A DNA stretch of 64,000 bases from Mesorhizobium amorphae CCNWGS0123 (GTDB lineage Bacteria; Pseudomonadota; Alphaproteobacteria; Rhizobiales; Rhizobiaceae): contig NZ_CP015322.1 in the NCBI RefSeq assembly GCF_001686985.1, positions 558,001 through 622,000 of the forward strand. Direction: 5' to 3'. The position numbers and the translations under genes were made by a program. Under the pieces are notes generated by a model. That model was not told where the DNA came from, ran no database searches, and saw only the letters and a program-made list of their open reading frames with translations. Below are positions 16,157-25,177 of the stretch, piece after piece (positions within the stretch are counted from its first letter, which is position 1; each line of letters begins with the position of its first letter).

Positions 16157-17584
16157 ATGGCGCTTCCGGATTGGTTTGTCGGTTCATCCGAAGAGGCCGA
16201 CTTTCTGAGGCTCATCCTCGATCATGTCTCGGACTGTCTGGTTGCCGTTGATACGTCCGGGACGATCGTGTTGATAAACGAGCCTTATTGCCGCCTGCTG
16301 GGAGGCGAGGCAGAGGAATTTCTAGGTCGACACATAACCGATGTGGTTGGGCAACAAACCCGGCTTCATCTTGTTGCTCGAGGCATAGGGACCCATGTCG
16401 GCTATCCCTTGGAAGTTCGTGGCCACAAATTGGTGACGAAGCAGGTTCCTGTACAGCGCGATGGTATTACTATCGGCGCGGTAGGGCTGGCCCTGTTCTC
16501 CGATTTCGATGCGCTAAAGAAAACATACAGCCGTATCTCGAAGGCGGAGCTCGCCATCCCTCAAAGCAACAAGCTCTGGCAATCAAAATTCAGCTTGGAC
16601 GACATCCTTGGACAAGGTGAGCAGATGGATGCGTATCGCGGCGCCCTTCAGTCGGTCGCGGAATATGAACTGCCAGTGCTCATCTGCGGCGAAACCGGCT
16701 CGGGCAAGGAACTGGCCGCGCATGCAATTCATGCCCTATCAGACAGATCCCGCGGACCCTTCGTCTGGGTCAATTGCGCTTCGATTCCAAGCGAGCTCGT
16801 CGAAGCTGAGCTATTCGGTTACGAGGGTGGCGCCTTCACGGGTGCCCGCAATCGCGGCAAGCCGGGCAAGTTCGAACTTGCCGCAGGTGGCGCGCTGTTC
16901 CTGGACGAAATTGGCGATATGCCGCTTTCCCTTCAAGGCAGCTTGCTGCGCGTCCTTCAGGCCAACGAGATTGTGCGGGTAGGCGGCACCACTCCCGTGA
17001 GCGTCAGCGCGCGTGTTATCTGTGCTACCAACCGACCGCTCGCCAATATGGTCAAAGCTGGCCGCTTTCGCGAAGATCTCTACCACCGGCTGAATGTGCT
17101 TCCCATAATTGTACCTGCTTTACGTGAGCGCGACGATGTCGGTTTTCTCGCGGAGCAATTGCTCTCACGCATCACCGACCGTCTGGGCAAGCCAGCGCCC
17201 GCGTTGGCGGCGAAGGACCGTCAACTCCTGCTCCGGCATTCATGGCCCGGCAACGTGCGCGAACTGGAGAATGTTCTGACGCGACTGGTCATCACCGGCA
17301 AACTTTCTGCGTCTTTCCCAGAGTTTCCTTTGGAGCCGACATATGCGGGATCGAACCCTCCGCTCAAGCACCGAATTCAAGCCCAAACCGGAGCGGAGAT
17401 TCGGGCCGCGTTGAAACAAGCTCAAGGGAACAAGCGTCGCGCCGCGGATTTGCTCGGCATAAGTCGCGCACATTTATACCGGCTCCTGAAGGCGCACAGT
17501 GCCCAAGGGCCTGTCAAAGGTGAAATGTCGCCGATGCAACCTTCAAGCCAGCGCAAGAATACTTCGTTTGGGGCTGGCGGCTGA
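16157..17584 (+). CDS. Sigma-54-dependent activator, PAS-AAA+-Fis
   Basis: About 475 residues from the ATG chosen here; the frame is open from a TTG at 16031 but homology starts at the PAS domain. Order: PAS (about 20-110), AAA+ with Walker A GETGSGKE, GAFTGA loop, Walker B ALFLDEIGDMP and an R-F-R-E-D-L-Y-H-R-L-N arginine-finger region, then a C-terminal Fis helix-turn-helix (R-R-A-A-D-L-L-G-I-S-R-A-H-L-Y-R-L-L). It should activate the divergent sigma-54 promoter, probably with a small-molecule signal sensed by the PAS domain. Confidence 0.92.
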   Translation: MALPDWFVGSSEEADFLRLILDHVSDCLVAVDTSGTIVLINEPYCRLLGGEAEEFLGRHITDVVGQQTRLHLVARGIGTHVGYPLEVRGHKLVTKQVPVQRDGITIGAVGLALFSDFDALKKTYSRISKAELAIPQSNKLWQSKFSLDDILGQGEQMDAYRGALQSVAEYELPVLICGETGSGKELAAHAIHALSDRSRGPFVWVNCASIPSELVEAELFGYEGGAFTGARNRGKPGKFELAAGGALFLDEIGDMPLSLQGSLLRVLQANEIVRVGGTTPVSVSARVICATNRPLANMVKAGRFREDLYHRLNVLPIIVPALRERDDVGFLAEQLLSRITDRLGKPAPALAAKDRQLLLRHSWPGNVRELENVLTRLVITGKLSASFPEFPLEPTYAGSNPPLKHRIQAQTGAEIRAALKQAQGNKRRAADLLGISRAHLYRLLKAHSAQGPVKGEMSPMQPSSQRKNTSFGAGG

Positions 17585-17796
17585 CCCCGGAAGGGCAACG
17601 CGACCGTTGCCACTTCGCAGGCGCTCCACGTCCGGTTGGCATCCGCGAATTGTCATATCCTGACGGCCAACTGCCCTGCGCATGCCACTCGATCGTCGCA
17701 CCAGGACGATAGGGAGAACGTGACGCCCCCTCTTGCATGGACGGGCACCTCAGACCGGCATCTATCATTATCGTCCCGAGCCGCTTGGACCACCCC

Positions 17797-18633
17797 TTAA
17801 CCGGATTGGAGAAGGAAGACCGCCGGAATGGCCAAAAGCAGCCCGATCCCTTGTGTAATCGAAGGCCGCTCTCGCAGAACGGCGATGGCCAACAGGATGG
17901 TGGCGACCGGATAAAGTGAGGCGACGGCGGCAGTCTCGGCCAACCCTCCCGTGGCAAATGCAAGCATCAGCAGCAGGTTTGCAGTTCCATCGAGAAGGCC
18001 GGCAACAGCAGCGACACCCAAGCTCCGCAACTGAAACACGTGTCTTCGGCTTCTCAGGGCCACGGCAGTAACCAGTACAAATGCTGTGGCACGAACAAGC
18101 GTGAGTCCCCAGATCCCTCCCCCTGCCGCGTCGACTCTATCAAGGCCGATGTAGAACAGGGCCAAGCCAAGCCCGGCACCGATAGCGACAATGATGACCG
18201 ATCGGTTCCGGATGCTCTTGTACAAGCCACCACTCAAACCCGATAGAAGAGCAGCGCTGAGGCCGGCAGCCCCGAGCCCAAGCAACAGATGCCCTGTCAG
18301 CGCTTTGCCGGTCAGAATATCCACCAGAGCCGGAACGGCGATTGCAACGACGGCGGTGACCGGTGCGACCTGGGTCATCTGTCCCTCGGCGAGCGCGCGG
18401 TAGAGGAGCGACACACCGACCGCGAAACCTGCGCCAGCCGACAAACACCAGTTCAGCGGAAGCGTAGGGGGCGGGCTGCCCTTGAAGCATGCCGCGACGC
18501 CTAAGACCAGCAAGCCCGTTCCGAGCGCCACCAACACGACCCGGCGCCAATCCGAACCGCGGGACGCGACACCGCCAAGAAAATCGCCAGCGCCAAAAGC
18601 GGCGGCCGCCAAGCTTGCGGCCGTGACACTCAT
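17797..18633 (-). CDS. EamA/DMT-family transporter
   Basis: About 278 residues, nearly all hydrophobic, with ten predicted membrane segments in two repeats. The second repeat ends A-S-L-Y-P-V-A-T-I-L-L-A, typical of EamA domains. Probably an exporter of an amino acid or related metabolite. It is divergent from an XRE-cupin regulator and likely controlled by it. The 212 bp downstream (17585-17796) hold an open minus-strand frame with no recognisable domain. Confidence 0.85.
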   Translation of the reverse strand: MSVTAASLAAAAFGAGDFLGGVASRGSDWRRVVLVALGTGLLVLGVAACFKGSPPPTLPLNWCLSAGAGFAVGVSLLYRALAEGQMTQVAPVTAVVAIAVPALVDILTGKALTGHLLLGLGAAGLSAALLSGLSGGLYKSIRNRSVIIVAIGAGLGLALFYIGLDRVDAAGGGIWGLTLVRATAFVLVTAVALRSRRHVFQLRSLGVAAVAGLLDGTANLLLMLAFATGGLAETAAVASLYPVATILLAIAVLRERPSITQGIGLLLAIPAVFLLQSG

Positions 18634-18802
18634 GCGCAGCACCCAGTGAGCAGAACGGGTTTCAATGGTCGATGCATATCCGCCGCCGCCCTTATTGTCG
18701 GGGATGTATCTGACTTCAAAGCAATGGCTTTACGAGCGATCGGAAGGTACATCTTCATCAATCCTTGAACAAATGAGATGGCATGATTGAAGTCCCCGCA
18801 CC

Positions 18803-18818
18803 GGTCATTATACTGACC
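18803..18818. promoter_or_regulatory. Operator palindrome 1 of the XRE-cupin regulator
   Basis: GGTCATTATACTGACC is a near-perfect palindrome (GGTCA-N6-TGACC) between the DMT gene and the regulator. The same motif recurs at 18840-18854 and at 50434-50448 beside the paralogous regulator. Confidence 0.65.
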
Positions 18819-18839
18819 GTAAGCGGCATATCTGGAGAA

Positions 18840-18854
18840 GTCAATATAATGACC
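18840..18854. promoter_or_regulatory. Operator palindrome 2, overlapping the regulator start codon
   Basis: GTCAATATAATGACC overlaps the ATG at 18849. The half-sites match operator 1. The second regulator (50422) has an almost identical site at the equivalent position, 12 bp inside its frame. Confidence 0.65.
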
Positions 18855-19448
18855 AAGCACGCAGCAGCGGTGGCAACCGAGAGAGAACTGGGAACGCTGC
18901 TCTCGTCCAAGGTGCAGCATTTGCGGCAATTGCAGAATATGAGCCTTGATGCGCTAGCGAAGCGCGCGGGCCTTTCGAAGGGCACGGTTGTGGCCATCGA
19001 ACAGGCAAAGGCAAATCCGAGCATTGGAGTCTTGTGCCGCCTGGCCGTCGCGTTCTCGCTGTCGGTCAACGACTTGCTAGGTCAAACTTCGGAAGAAATC
19101 ACAGACGATCGTATCGAACGGACCAAACCAGCAACACTTTGGAAAACCCCGCAAGGCAGCGAGGCGAAACTGATGGCATCGACCTCAGGCCGAACGATGT
19201 TCGAGATGTGGTCCTGGACGATTGCGCCCGGTGATGTCCATTGGTCGGACGCTCACAGCCGCGGCACTCGTGAACTTGTTTCGGTCCTGCGAGGAAGTCT
19301 GAAGCTCACTGTCGGCTCCGAAACCATAATCTTGCAAGCCGGCGAAGCCGCGCGACTCCTCACCGATCAGCCGCACTCCTATGCGGCTGCCGACGATCAT
19401 GCCGTTTCGTTTTCCATGGCTGTGCTGGAACGGGGCGTAGAAACGTGA
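18849..19448 (+). CDS. XRE-family regulator with C-terminal cupin domain
   Basis: 199 residues from this ATG (the frame is open from 18783). The N-terminal helix-turn-helix (M-S-L-D-A-L-A-K-R-A-G-L-S-K-G-T-V-V-A-I-E) is followed by a cupin sensor domain from about residue 110. It is homologous over its length with the product of 50422-51042, and the two genes share operators. It probably represses its own gene and the divergent DMT transporter gene until a ligand binds. Confidence 0.88.
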   Translation: MTKHAAAVATERELGTLLSSKVQHLRQLQNMSLDALAKRAGLSKGTVVAIEQAKANPSIGVLCRLAVAFSLSVNDLLGQTSEEITDDRIERTKPATLWKTPQGSEAKLMASTSGRTMFEMWSWTIAPGDVHWSDAHSRGTRELVSVLRGSLKLTVGSETIILQAGEAARLLTDQPHSYAAADDHAVSFSMAVLERGVET

Positions 19449-19545
19449 CCCCGCGGCAATATGGCGTTGGCTTGATGGAGTCTCGGGCGGCTACTCAAGC
19501 ATGACACCCCCATCGTGCCGATAGCGCAAGACGTCCGCCGACCGC

Positions 19546-21942
19546 TTAGGGAAGCGCCTTCAGGTATCGGATCCTGCGGCCGGAACTGACTGCCTGGGCG
19601 GCATGCACGATGGCATTCGCATCGAGACCATGGTGGCGATAGAGATCTGCAATCGTGCCGGTCTGGCCAAAATGCTCGACCCCAAGCGCCTTGACGCGAT
19701 GCCCGTTCACGCCGCCGAGCCACGCAAGCGTCGCCGGGTGACCATCAATTGCGGTAACGATTCCGCAATCGCGCGACAGCGGTGCCAACATCCGCTCGAT
19801 GTGGCTAAGGGCGCCGGTCGTTCCGCGCTGGCGGGCACGCTCCGCTGCCTGCCAGCCCGCGTTCAGCCGGTCGGCTGACGTGATTGCCATCAGCCCGACG
19901 TCGCGCCGGTCCTCTGCCAGAAGCCCAGTCGCTGCAATCGCCTCTGGCGCGACAACGCCTTGATAAGCGATCACTACACTGGCGTTCGGCCCGGGCGGTC
20001 GCAGCCAATAGGCGCCATTGACGATATCCCGTGCCAGGTCCGGCCTGATGTCGCGCAACGGCTGCTCGAGCGGCCGGGTGGACAAGCGCAGATAGACCGA
20101 CCCTCCGGTCTGATCGCGCAGCCATGTCGTCTCGTCCGGATCTCCTTCGCCGTTGCGCTGCATGTAATCGAATGCGAAGCGCATGATCACGGACAACTCG
20201 TCGACGAAGGCCGGTTCGAAGGCGCAAAGCCCATCCTGCGCCATGCCGATGAGCGGGGTGCCGATCGATTGGTGCGCCCCGCCTTCCGGCGCCAGCGTCA
20301 CGCCGGAGGGCGTGGCGACCAGCATGAAACGCGCGTCCTGGTAGCAGGCATAGTTCAGTTGATCGGCGCAGCGATAGATGAACGGGTCGTAGACCGTCCC
20401 GATCGGCAGCAGACGCACGCCATTGATCGAATGCGATAGACCGAGCGCCCCGAGCATGATCATCAGGTTTGACTCTGCGATCCCGAGTTCCAGGTGCTGC
20501 CCCTTGGGTCCGAACTCCCAACTGTAGGTGGAGGGGATGCGTTCGGCCTTGAAGGTGTCGGCCATCGTCTCGCGCGCAAAAAGGCCACGCCGGTTGACCC
20601 ACCCCCCAAGATTGGTCGAGACCGTCACATCGGGCGAGGTGGTGACAATGCGTTCGGCAAGTGGACTCTGCTCGCGCGCGATGTCGTTCAGGATCTGGCC
20701 GAAGCCCATCTGGGTCGAGAGCGGCTTGCCGCGCTGCCCCGATGACGGAAGGGTTTCGGGCACCGGCACTGACGGCGCCGACAGCCGGCGCCGCCCCTCA
20801 CTGAAGAACGGCACCTTGGAGAAGAAGGCTTCAAGCTCCGCTTCCGGCAGGGTGGCCGCGGCCCATTTGCCCCACTCCTCACCCGGCTTGACGCCCATTT
20901 GCCGGCGGAACCCTTCCATCTGTGCAGGCGTCATCTGTCCCGCATGATTGTCCTTGTGCCCTGCAAGCGGCAGGCCGTAACCCTTGATGGTGTAACAGAT
21001 GAAGCAGACAGGGCGGTCATGTCTGGATGCCGCTTCGAACGCTTCAAGGAGGCTCGGCATGTCATGCCCGCCAAGGTTCGTCATGAGCGCCTGCAACTCG
21101 TCGTCGGAGCGGCGTTCGATCAGAGCGGTGGCCGGACCCTGATCTCCGATCTCGTCGAGCAGCCGCTTGCGCCAGGCTGAGCCTCCCTGGAAGGTCAGCG
21201 CCGCATAGAGCTGGTTGGGACACCGCTCGATCCACTCACGCAGCTTCTCGCCCCCCGGCTCAGTGAAGGCGGCCTCTTGTAGGGCACCATGGCGCAGGAT
21301 CACCACGTCCCAGCCGAAGTTACGGAAAATCTGCTCGAACCGCTGCCACAGGCCCTCCCGGATCACGGCGTCGAGCGACTGGCGGTTGTAGTCCACGATC
21401 CACCAGCAGTTCCGTAGCCCGTGCTTCCAGCCCTCGATCAGGGCTTCGTAGATGTTGCCCTCGTCCATTTCGGCATCGCCGATCAAGCTGACCATACGAC
21501 CCTCGGGGCGGTCCTTGATCCAGCCATGGGCCGAGACATAGTCCTGCACCAGCGACGAAAACAGCGTCTGCGCGACGCCGAGCCCCACCGACCCGGTCGA
21601 GAAATCGACGTCGTCGATGTCTTTGGTCCGTGAAGGGTAGCTCTGGGCGCCCTTGTAGCCGCGAAAGTTCATGAGCTTTTCACAGGTCTGGTTGCCCGCG
21701 AGATATTGGAGAGCGTGGAAGATCGGCGCCGCGTGAGGTTTGACCGCCACCCGGTCCTGTGGGCGCAGCACCGATCCGTAGAGTGCCGTCATGATCGTGC
21801 TCAGGGAGGCGGAAGAAGCCTGATGGCCGCCGACCTTGATCTCGTCGCTCTCGCGGACGTGGTTGGCGTGGTGGATCGTCCAGGCTGCGAGCCAGGAGAC
21901 GCAGCGCTCGATCTCGTTCAAATGTGCAAGTTTCGTCGTCAT
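19546..21942 (-). CDS. Transketolase-like / homodimeric pyruvate dehydrogenase E1-like enzyme
   Basis: 798 residues, somewhat shorter than AceE (about 890). The thiamine-diphosphate motif G-D-A-E-M-D-E-G...N is near residues 150-185. H-A-A-P-I-F-H-A-L-Q-Y-L-A-G-N and L-S-H-I-E-R-M-L further match AceE-type E1 enzymes. It would decarboxylate a 2-oxo acid. No E2 or E3 gene is adjacent; instead it follows a ferredoxin-type reductase and a MOSC protein, so the acceptor is unclear. One guess is 2-oxobutyrate from the trans-sulfuration enzyme encoded nearby. Confidence 0.8.
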   Translation of the reverse strand: MTTKLAHLNEIERCVSWLAAWTIHHANHVRESDEIKVGGHQASSASLSTIMTALYGSVLRPQDRVAVKPHAAPIFHALQYLAGNQTCEKLMNFRGYKGAQSYPSRTKDIDDVDFSTGSVGLGVAQTLFSSLVQDYVSAHGWIKDRPEGRMVSLIGDAEMDEGNIYEALIEGWKHGLRNCWWIVDYNRQSLDAVIREGLWQRFEQIFRNFGWDVVILRHGALQEAAFTEPGGEKLREWIERCPNQLYAALTFQGGSAWRKRLLDEIGDQGPATALIERRSDDELQALMTNLGGHDMPSLLEAFEAASRHDRPVCFICYTIKGYGLPLAGHKDNHAGQMTPAQMEGFRRQMGVKPGEEWGKWAAATLPEAELEAFFSKVPFFSEGRRRLSAPSVPVPETLPSSGQRGKPLSTQMGFGQILNDIAREQSPLAERIVTTSPDVTVSTNLGGWVNRRGLFARETMADTFKAERIPSTYSWEFGPKGQHLELGIAESNLMIMLGALGLSHSINGVRLLPIGTVYDPFIYRCADQLNYACYQDARFMLVATPSGVTLAPEGGAHQSIGTPLIGMAQDGLCAFEPAFVDELSVIMRFAFDYMQRNGEGDPDETTWLRDQTGGSVYLRLSTRPLEQPLRDIRPDLARDIVNGAYWLRPPGPNASVVIAYQGVVAPEAIAATGLLAEDRRDVGLMAITSADRLNAGWQAAERARQRGTTGALSHIERMLAPLSRDCGIVTAIDGHPATLAWLGGVNGHRVKALGVEHFGQTGTIADLYRHHGLDANAIVHAAQAVSSGRRIRYLKALP

Positions 21943-21990
21943 TCACTTCCCCGAAAATCAGCGTCCGGATGGCTGCATCCCAGTGGACCG

Positions 21991-22941
21991 TCAAAGATCG
22001 AGCTTCAGCACGCCCGTCGCTCGTGACACGCAGGCGATGAAGCGGTGGCCGCGTGCGTCTTTCGACAGGATGGAATCCCGATGGATCGGCTGCCCACCAA
22101 GCATCCCGCATTCGCAGGTCCCGCAAACGCCATTCTCGCATGAGGCCAGCAACGGCACCCCGGCTGCGCGCAGGGCCGCGAGCGCCGTGGTCTGCGCCGA
22201 AACCTCGACCACCCTGCCCTCACGCAGTTCTATGATGAATGGTTCCGGTGGCGCGCCGTCAAGCCCGGCAGGCTGGAAAGTTTCGAAATGAACAGTGCCC
22301 TCGGGCCAGTGTTCGGCCGCGCGCCCCACAGCCGCCATGAATCCGGGCGGCCCGCAATAGTAAGTCTGTGCGTCGGCCAAACGGTTGGCCAGGAGCGCGG
22401 CGATATCCTCCCGGGTCGCCGGCTCGTCATCGAAATGGAGCTGCACATTTCCGACAGGAAGATCGCTCTCGATCGCCGGCAGGAGTGGCGTGAGCGCCCG
22501 GCTGCGGGTGAAATAATGCAAGTGGAACGGCTTGGCCTGCCGGGTGAGCGCGCGCGCCATGGCCAGAATCGGGGTGATTCCGATCCCGCCTGCCAGCAGC
22601 AAGATCGGCCCCTCGCCGGGCTTGAGCGCAAAATGGTTGCGTGGCGCCGAGATGGGCAGTGTGGAGCCGGCCGCAACGGTTTCGTGAATCCACGCCGAGC
22701 CGCCACGGCCGTCACTCTCGCGTTTCACCGCGATGGTGTAGCGGCCGAGCTCGGTCGGGTCGCCGCAAAGCGAATACTGACGCACCTTCCCCTCAGGCAG
22801 ATGGACATCGACGTGAGAACCTGCCTCGAACGGCGGCAGCAGAGGTTTGCGCGGGTGTTTCAGGTCGATGATCAGCACGTCACCGGGCTCCTTGCGGACG
22901 GCGGTCACGGTCAGCTTCATGATGATGCGGGGCGAGGCCAT
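21991..22941 (-). CDS. PDR/VanB-family oxidoreductase (FMN/NAD domain plus 2Fe-2S)
   Basis: 316 residues. N-terminal flavin-binding barrel (R-Q-Y-S-L-C-G-D), nucleotide-binding domain (L-L-A-G-G-I-G-I-T-P-I-L-A-M) and C-terminal plant-type ferredoxin domain with cysteines in S-C-E-N-G-V-C-G-T-C-E-C and a distal F-I-A-C-V-S-R. It is an electron-transfer reductase of the phthalate dioxygenase reductase type. No partner oxygenase is in the operon; the MOSC gene 6 bp upstream is a common neighbour of such reductases. Confidence 0.9.
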   Translation of the reverse strand: MASPRIIMKLTVTAVRKEPGDVLIIDLKHPRKPLLPPFEAGSHVDVHLPEGKVRQYSLCGDPTELGRYTIAVKRESDGRGGSAWIHETVAAGSTLPISAPRNHFALKPGEGPILLLAGGIGITPILAMARALTRQAKPFHLHYFTRSRALTPLLPAIESDLPVGNVQLHFDDEPATREDIAALLANRLADAQTYYCGPPGFMAAVGRAAEHWPEGTVHFETFQPAGLDGAPPEPFIIELREGRVVEVSAQTTALAALRAAGVPLLASCENGVCGTCECGMLGGQPIHRDSILSKDARGHRFIACVSRATGVLKLDL

Positions 22942-22947
22942 GGCGTT

Positions 22948-23439
22948 TCACTCGTCGATGGGCAAGATCAGATCACCGGGGCGGATCACGCCCCCGACCT
23001 CGATTGTGCAGTTCAGGCCCGAGCGGTTCAGAAGCCCCTCGTAGAGACCCGGAAGCCCCAGCAACTCCTCGATATACTTGCACGGCACATTCATCCGGGC
23101 AGCCCTGAGGATCGTTTCACCGACCCGGAAGCGCTTGCCGACAAGATGGCTAAGCGGAACGCTTCGTGTTGTGATATTGCGCCGGTGATCTTCGGGCGCG
23201 AGCTTGGCCTTGAAGCCCGGTATCCTGGGTTCGCCCTGCGCGATCGCGTCCAGAACTTCGGCTTCGATCAGTGTCACCTCGCGAACGTCAGGACGCGCGG
23301 AATAGGTCCCCGTCCCCAGGTAGTAGCGGTCTCCGACAATGCCTCGGCCGGCCACGAGCTGCGCCTGCGCCAGCTCCTCCATTTCATAAGAGGCAGCGGG
23401 CGCGATATGGATGTGCAGCAGCTTTCCTTGCCAGGTCAT
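22948..23439 (-). CDS. MOSC domain protein
   Basis: 163 residues containing the MOSC fold: A-G-R-G-I-V-G-D-R-Y, E-D-H-R-R-N-I-T-T-R and a conserved Cys in V-P-C-K-Y-I-E near the end, the residue thought to handle sulfur or bind molybdenum cofactor in this family. First gene of the MOSC-reductase-E1 operon. Confidence 0.88.
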   Translation of the reverse strand: MTWQGKLLHIHIAPAASYEMEELAQAQLVAGRGIVGDRYYLGTGTYSARPDVREVTLIEAEVLDAIAQGEPRIPGFKAKLAPEDHRRNITTRSVPLSHLVGKRFRVGETILRAARMNVPCKYIEELLGLPGLYEGLLNRSGLNCTIEVGGVIRPGDLILPIDE

Positions 23440-23478
23440 GCATCGCTCTCGGAAATTCGTCTTGCACCAAAATCTGCC

Positions 23479-23535
23479 GCCAAACTGGCCTGATCAACAG
23501 CACCAGTTGCATGGCGTTTTCCCAGTCCAGTTGGC
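23479..23535. promoter_or_regulatory. Candidate MocR operator sites upstream of the MOSC operon
   Basis: GCCAAACTGGCC (23479-23490) and CCAGTTGGC (23527-23535) lie in the gap between the MocR stop and the MOSC start. Both elements recur, in reverse orientation and closer together, in the promoter region next to the MocR start (25105-25137). Confidence 0.5.
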
Positions 23536-23597
23536 TTTGCCACGAAATGCGGGGGCCTTGGGGTCGCTTTCAGCGCCAGCTTTCGACGTCCCCTGTC

Positions 23598-25103
23598 TCA
23601 GTCACCCTGCCCCGGCAACGCGTCTTGCACTTGCTTGACAACCTCGCGCAGGACCTCAACGCCCTTCTCGATCTGCCGAATGCTCAAGGCGGCGTAGCCC
23701 ATGACAAGCCCAACGCGATCGGTGCGGCCTTCCTCTGAGTGTCGTTCGTAAAGGGGCGATATTAGGTGTAGCCCCAACCCCGTGCGTCGGGCGGCTTCGA
23801 CCAGTGCCGTTCCCCGCGATCGCTGCAGGTCGTTGAGCCAAACGACGACGTGCAGACCAGCCTCTGCTCCCTGGACAGCGATGCGATCTCCCAAGCAGCG
23901 CTGCAAGGCGCCCAACAATGTCTCCCGACGCTCGCCGTTCAGCCTGCGCACGCGGCGCACATGGCTTTCGTAGCCGCCGCTCTCGATGAGAGAGGCCAGA
24001 GCCTCCTGTTCAGCCACCGGCGAATGCCGGTCCGCGAATTGTTTGGCGGTTGCGAAGACCTCCTGCAATTCCGGCGGGACGACGAGGTAGCCGATACGCA
24101 GCATCGGCGAAAGCGTCTTGGAGATCGTGCCGAGGTAGATGACAGCCCCGTGGTCCTCGAGACTGTGCAGCGGAGGGACCGGATTGATGTCATAGCGATA
24201 TTCGCTGTCGTAGTCGTCCTCGATCACGTAGGCGTTGTTGTGCCGCGCCCATTCCAGAAGCTGATGGCGGCGCGCGACCGGCATGACGCCGCCCAGCGGA
24301 AACTGATGCGATGGCGTGACATAGGCCAAGCGTGCCCCGATCCCCGCCAGCAACTCCGTCTTCATCCCATCCTCGTCGACGGTGACGGGGATGGGCGAGG
24401 CACCGGTACTGGCAAAGACCTGACGCGCCATCCTGTAGCACGGATTCTCGATGACGAAGTGGTCGGCGGGATCAAGAAGCAGGCGAGCGCACAGATCGAG
24501 GCCCTGCTGCGAGCCGTTCACAACTATGATCTGCTCGAGGTCGCAGCTCAAGGTTCGGGCGCGCCAGAGATAGCCCTGCAGCGCCTGGCGTAGCCTGCGC
24601 GAGCCGCGAGGATCGTCATAGGCAAGACGCAACGGGCGCTGCCCCATCGCCTCGTTCATCACACGTTTCCAGACCAATGCGGGGAAGTCTGCCGGCGCCA
24701 GGTCGCCATAGCGGAAATCGACCCTCAACCCAGTCGGCAAGTAATCTGGCCAGGGCGGCGTGACGCGCAGTCGTTCGCCATAGGCGGACATATGAACCGG
24801 GCCTAGCCGTTTCGGGGAAGTGCGGCTTGCCTCAGGACCGATTAACGAAGATGAAACGCGAGGTCGCGCGCCTTGACGGACTTCGATGAAACCTTCCGCA
24901 GCCAGTTGCTCGTAGGCGACCGTCACCGTCGTTCGCGAAACCCCGAGGTCATTTGCCAGGCCTCGGGAGGACGGCAACTGACTGCCGGTTTCATAGACGC
25001 CGCCGAGGATTTGCTCGCGAAGAGCCTCGTAGATCTCGCGCGCACCCATCGCGTGCGAGCGACCGGCAGCACCGGCACTTGAAGACTGGCCCATTTCATT
25101 CAT
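23598..25103 (-). CDS. MocR/PdxR-type regulator (GntR HTH fused to aminotransferase-like domain)
   Basis: About 501 residues. N-terminal winged helix (L-P-S-S-R-G-L-A-N-D-L-G-V-S-R-T-T-V) and a C-terminal fold-type I aminotransferase domain that keeps the PLP lysine (G-T-I-S-K-T-L-S-P). Such proteins sense PLP or a PLP-amino acid adduct. It lies between two gene sets encoding PLP and flavin enzymes, and shared sequence motifs at both promoters suggest it controls both. ATG at 25103 is chosen over an upstream TTG. Confidence 0.9.
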   Translation of the reverse strand: MNEMGQSSSAGAAGRSHAMGAREIYEALREQILGGVYETGSQLPSSRGLANDLGVSRTTVTVAYEQLAAEGFIEVRQGARPRVSSSLIGPEASRTSPKRLGPVHMSAYGERLRVTPPWPDYLPTGLRVDFRYGDLAPADFPALVWKRVMNEAMGQRPLRLAYDDPRGSRRLRQALQGYLWRARTLSCDLEQIIVVNGSQQGLDLCARLLLDPADHFVIENPCYRMARQVFASTGASPIPVTVDEDGMKTELLAGIGARLAYVTPSHQFPLGGVMPVARRHQLLEWARHNNAYVIEDDYDSEYRYDINPVPPLHSLEDHGAVIYLGTISKTLSPMLRIGYLVVPPELQEVFATAKQFADRHSPVAEQEALASLIESGGYESHVRRVRRLNGERRETLLGALQRCLGDRIAVQGAEAGLHVVVWLNDLQRSRGTALVEAARRTGLGLHLISPLYERHSEEGRTDRVGLVMGYAALSIRQIEKGVEVLREVVKQVQDALPGQGD

Positions 25104-25104
25104 C

Positions 25105-25137
25105 GCCAACTGGATATTTCACATTGGCCAGTTTGCC
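25105..25137. promoter_or_regulatory. Candidate MocR operator between mocR and the trans-sulfuration gene
   Basis: GCCAACTGG (25105-25113) and GGCCAGTTTGCC (25126-25137) lie immediately upstream of the MocR start and about 40 bp upstream of the divergent gene. The reverse complements of both occur at 23479-23535. Confidence 0.5.
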
Positions 25138-25177
25138 GTCAATCTTTCGGAAACCCAAGAAAGATCTTCGAGGCCGA

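Noticed and set aside
17514..17963. Minus-strand open frame of 149 codons between the activator and the DMT gene
   Set aside because: It overlaps the ends of two better supported genes, has no recognisable domain and looks like a shadow frame.
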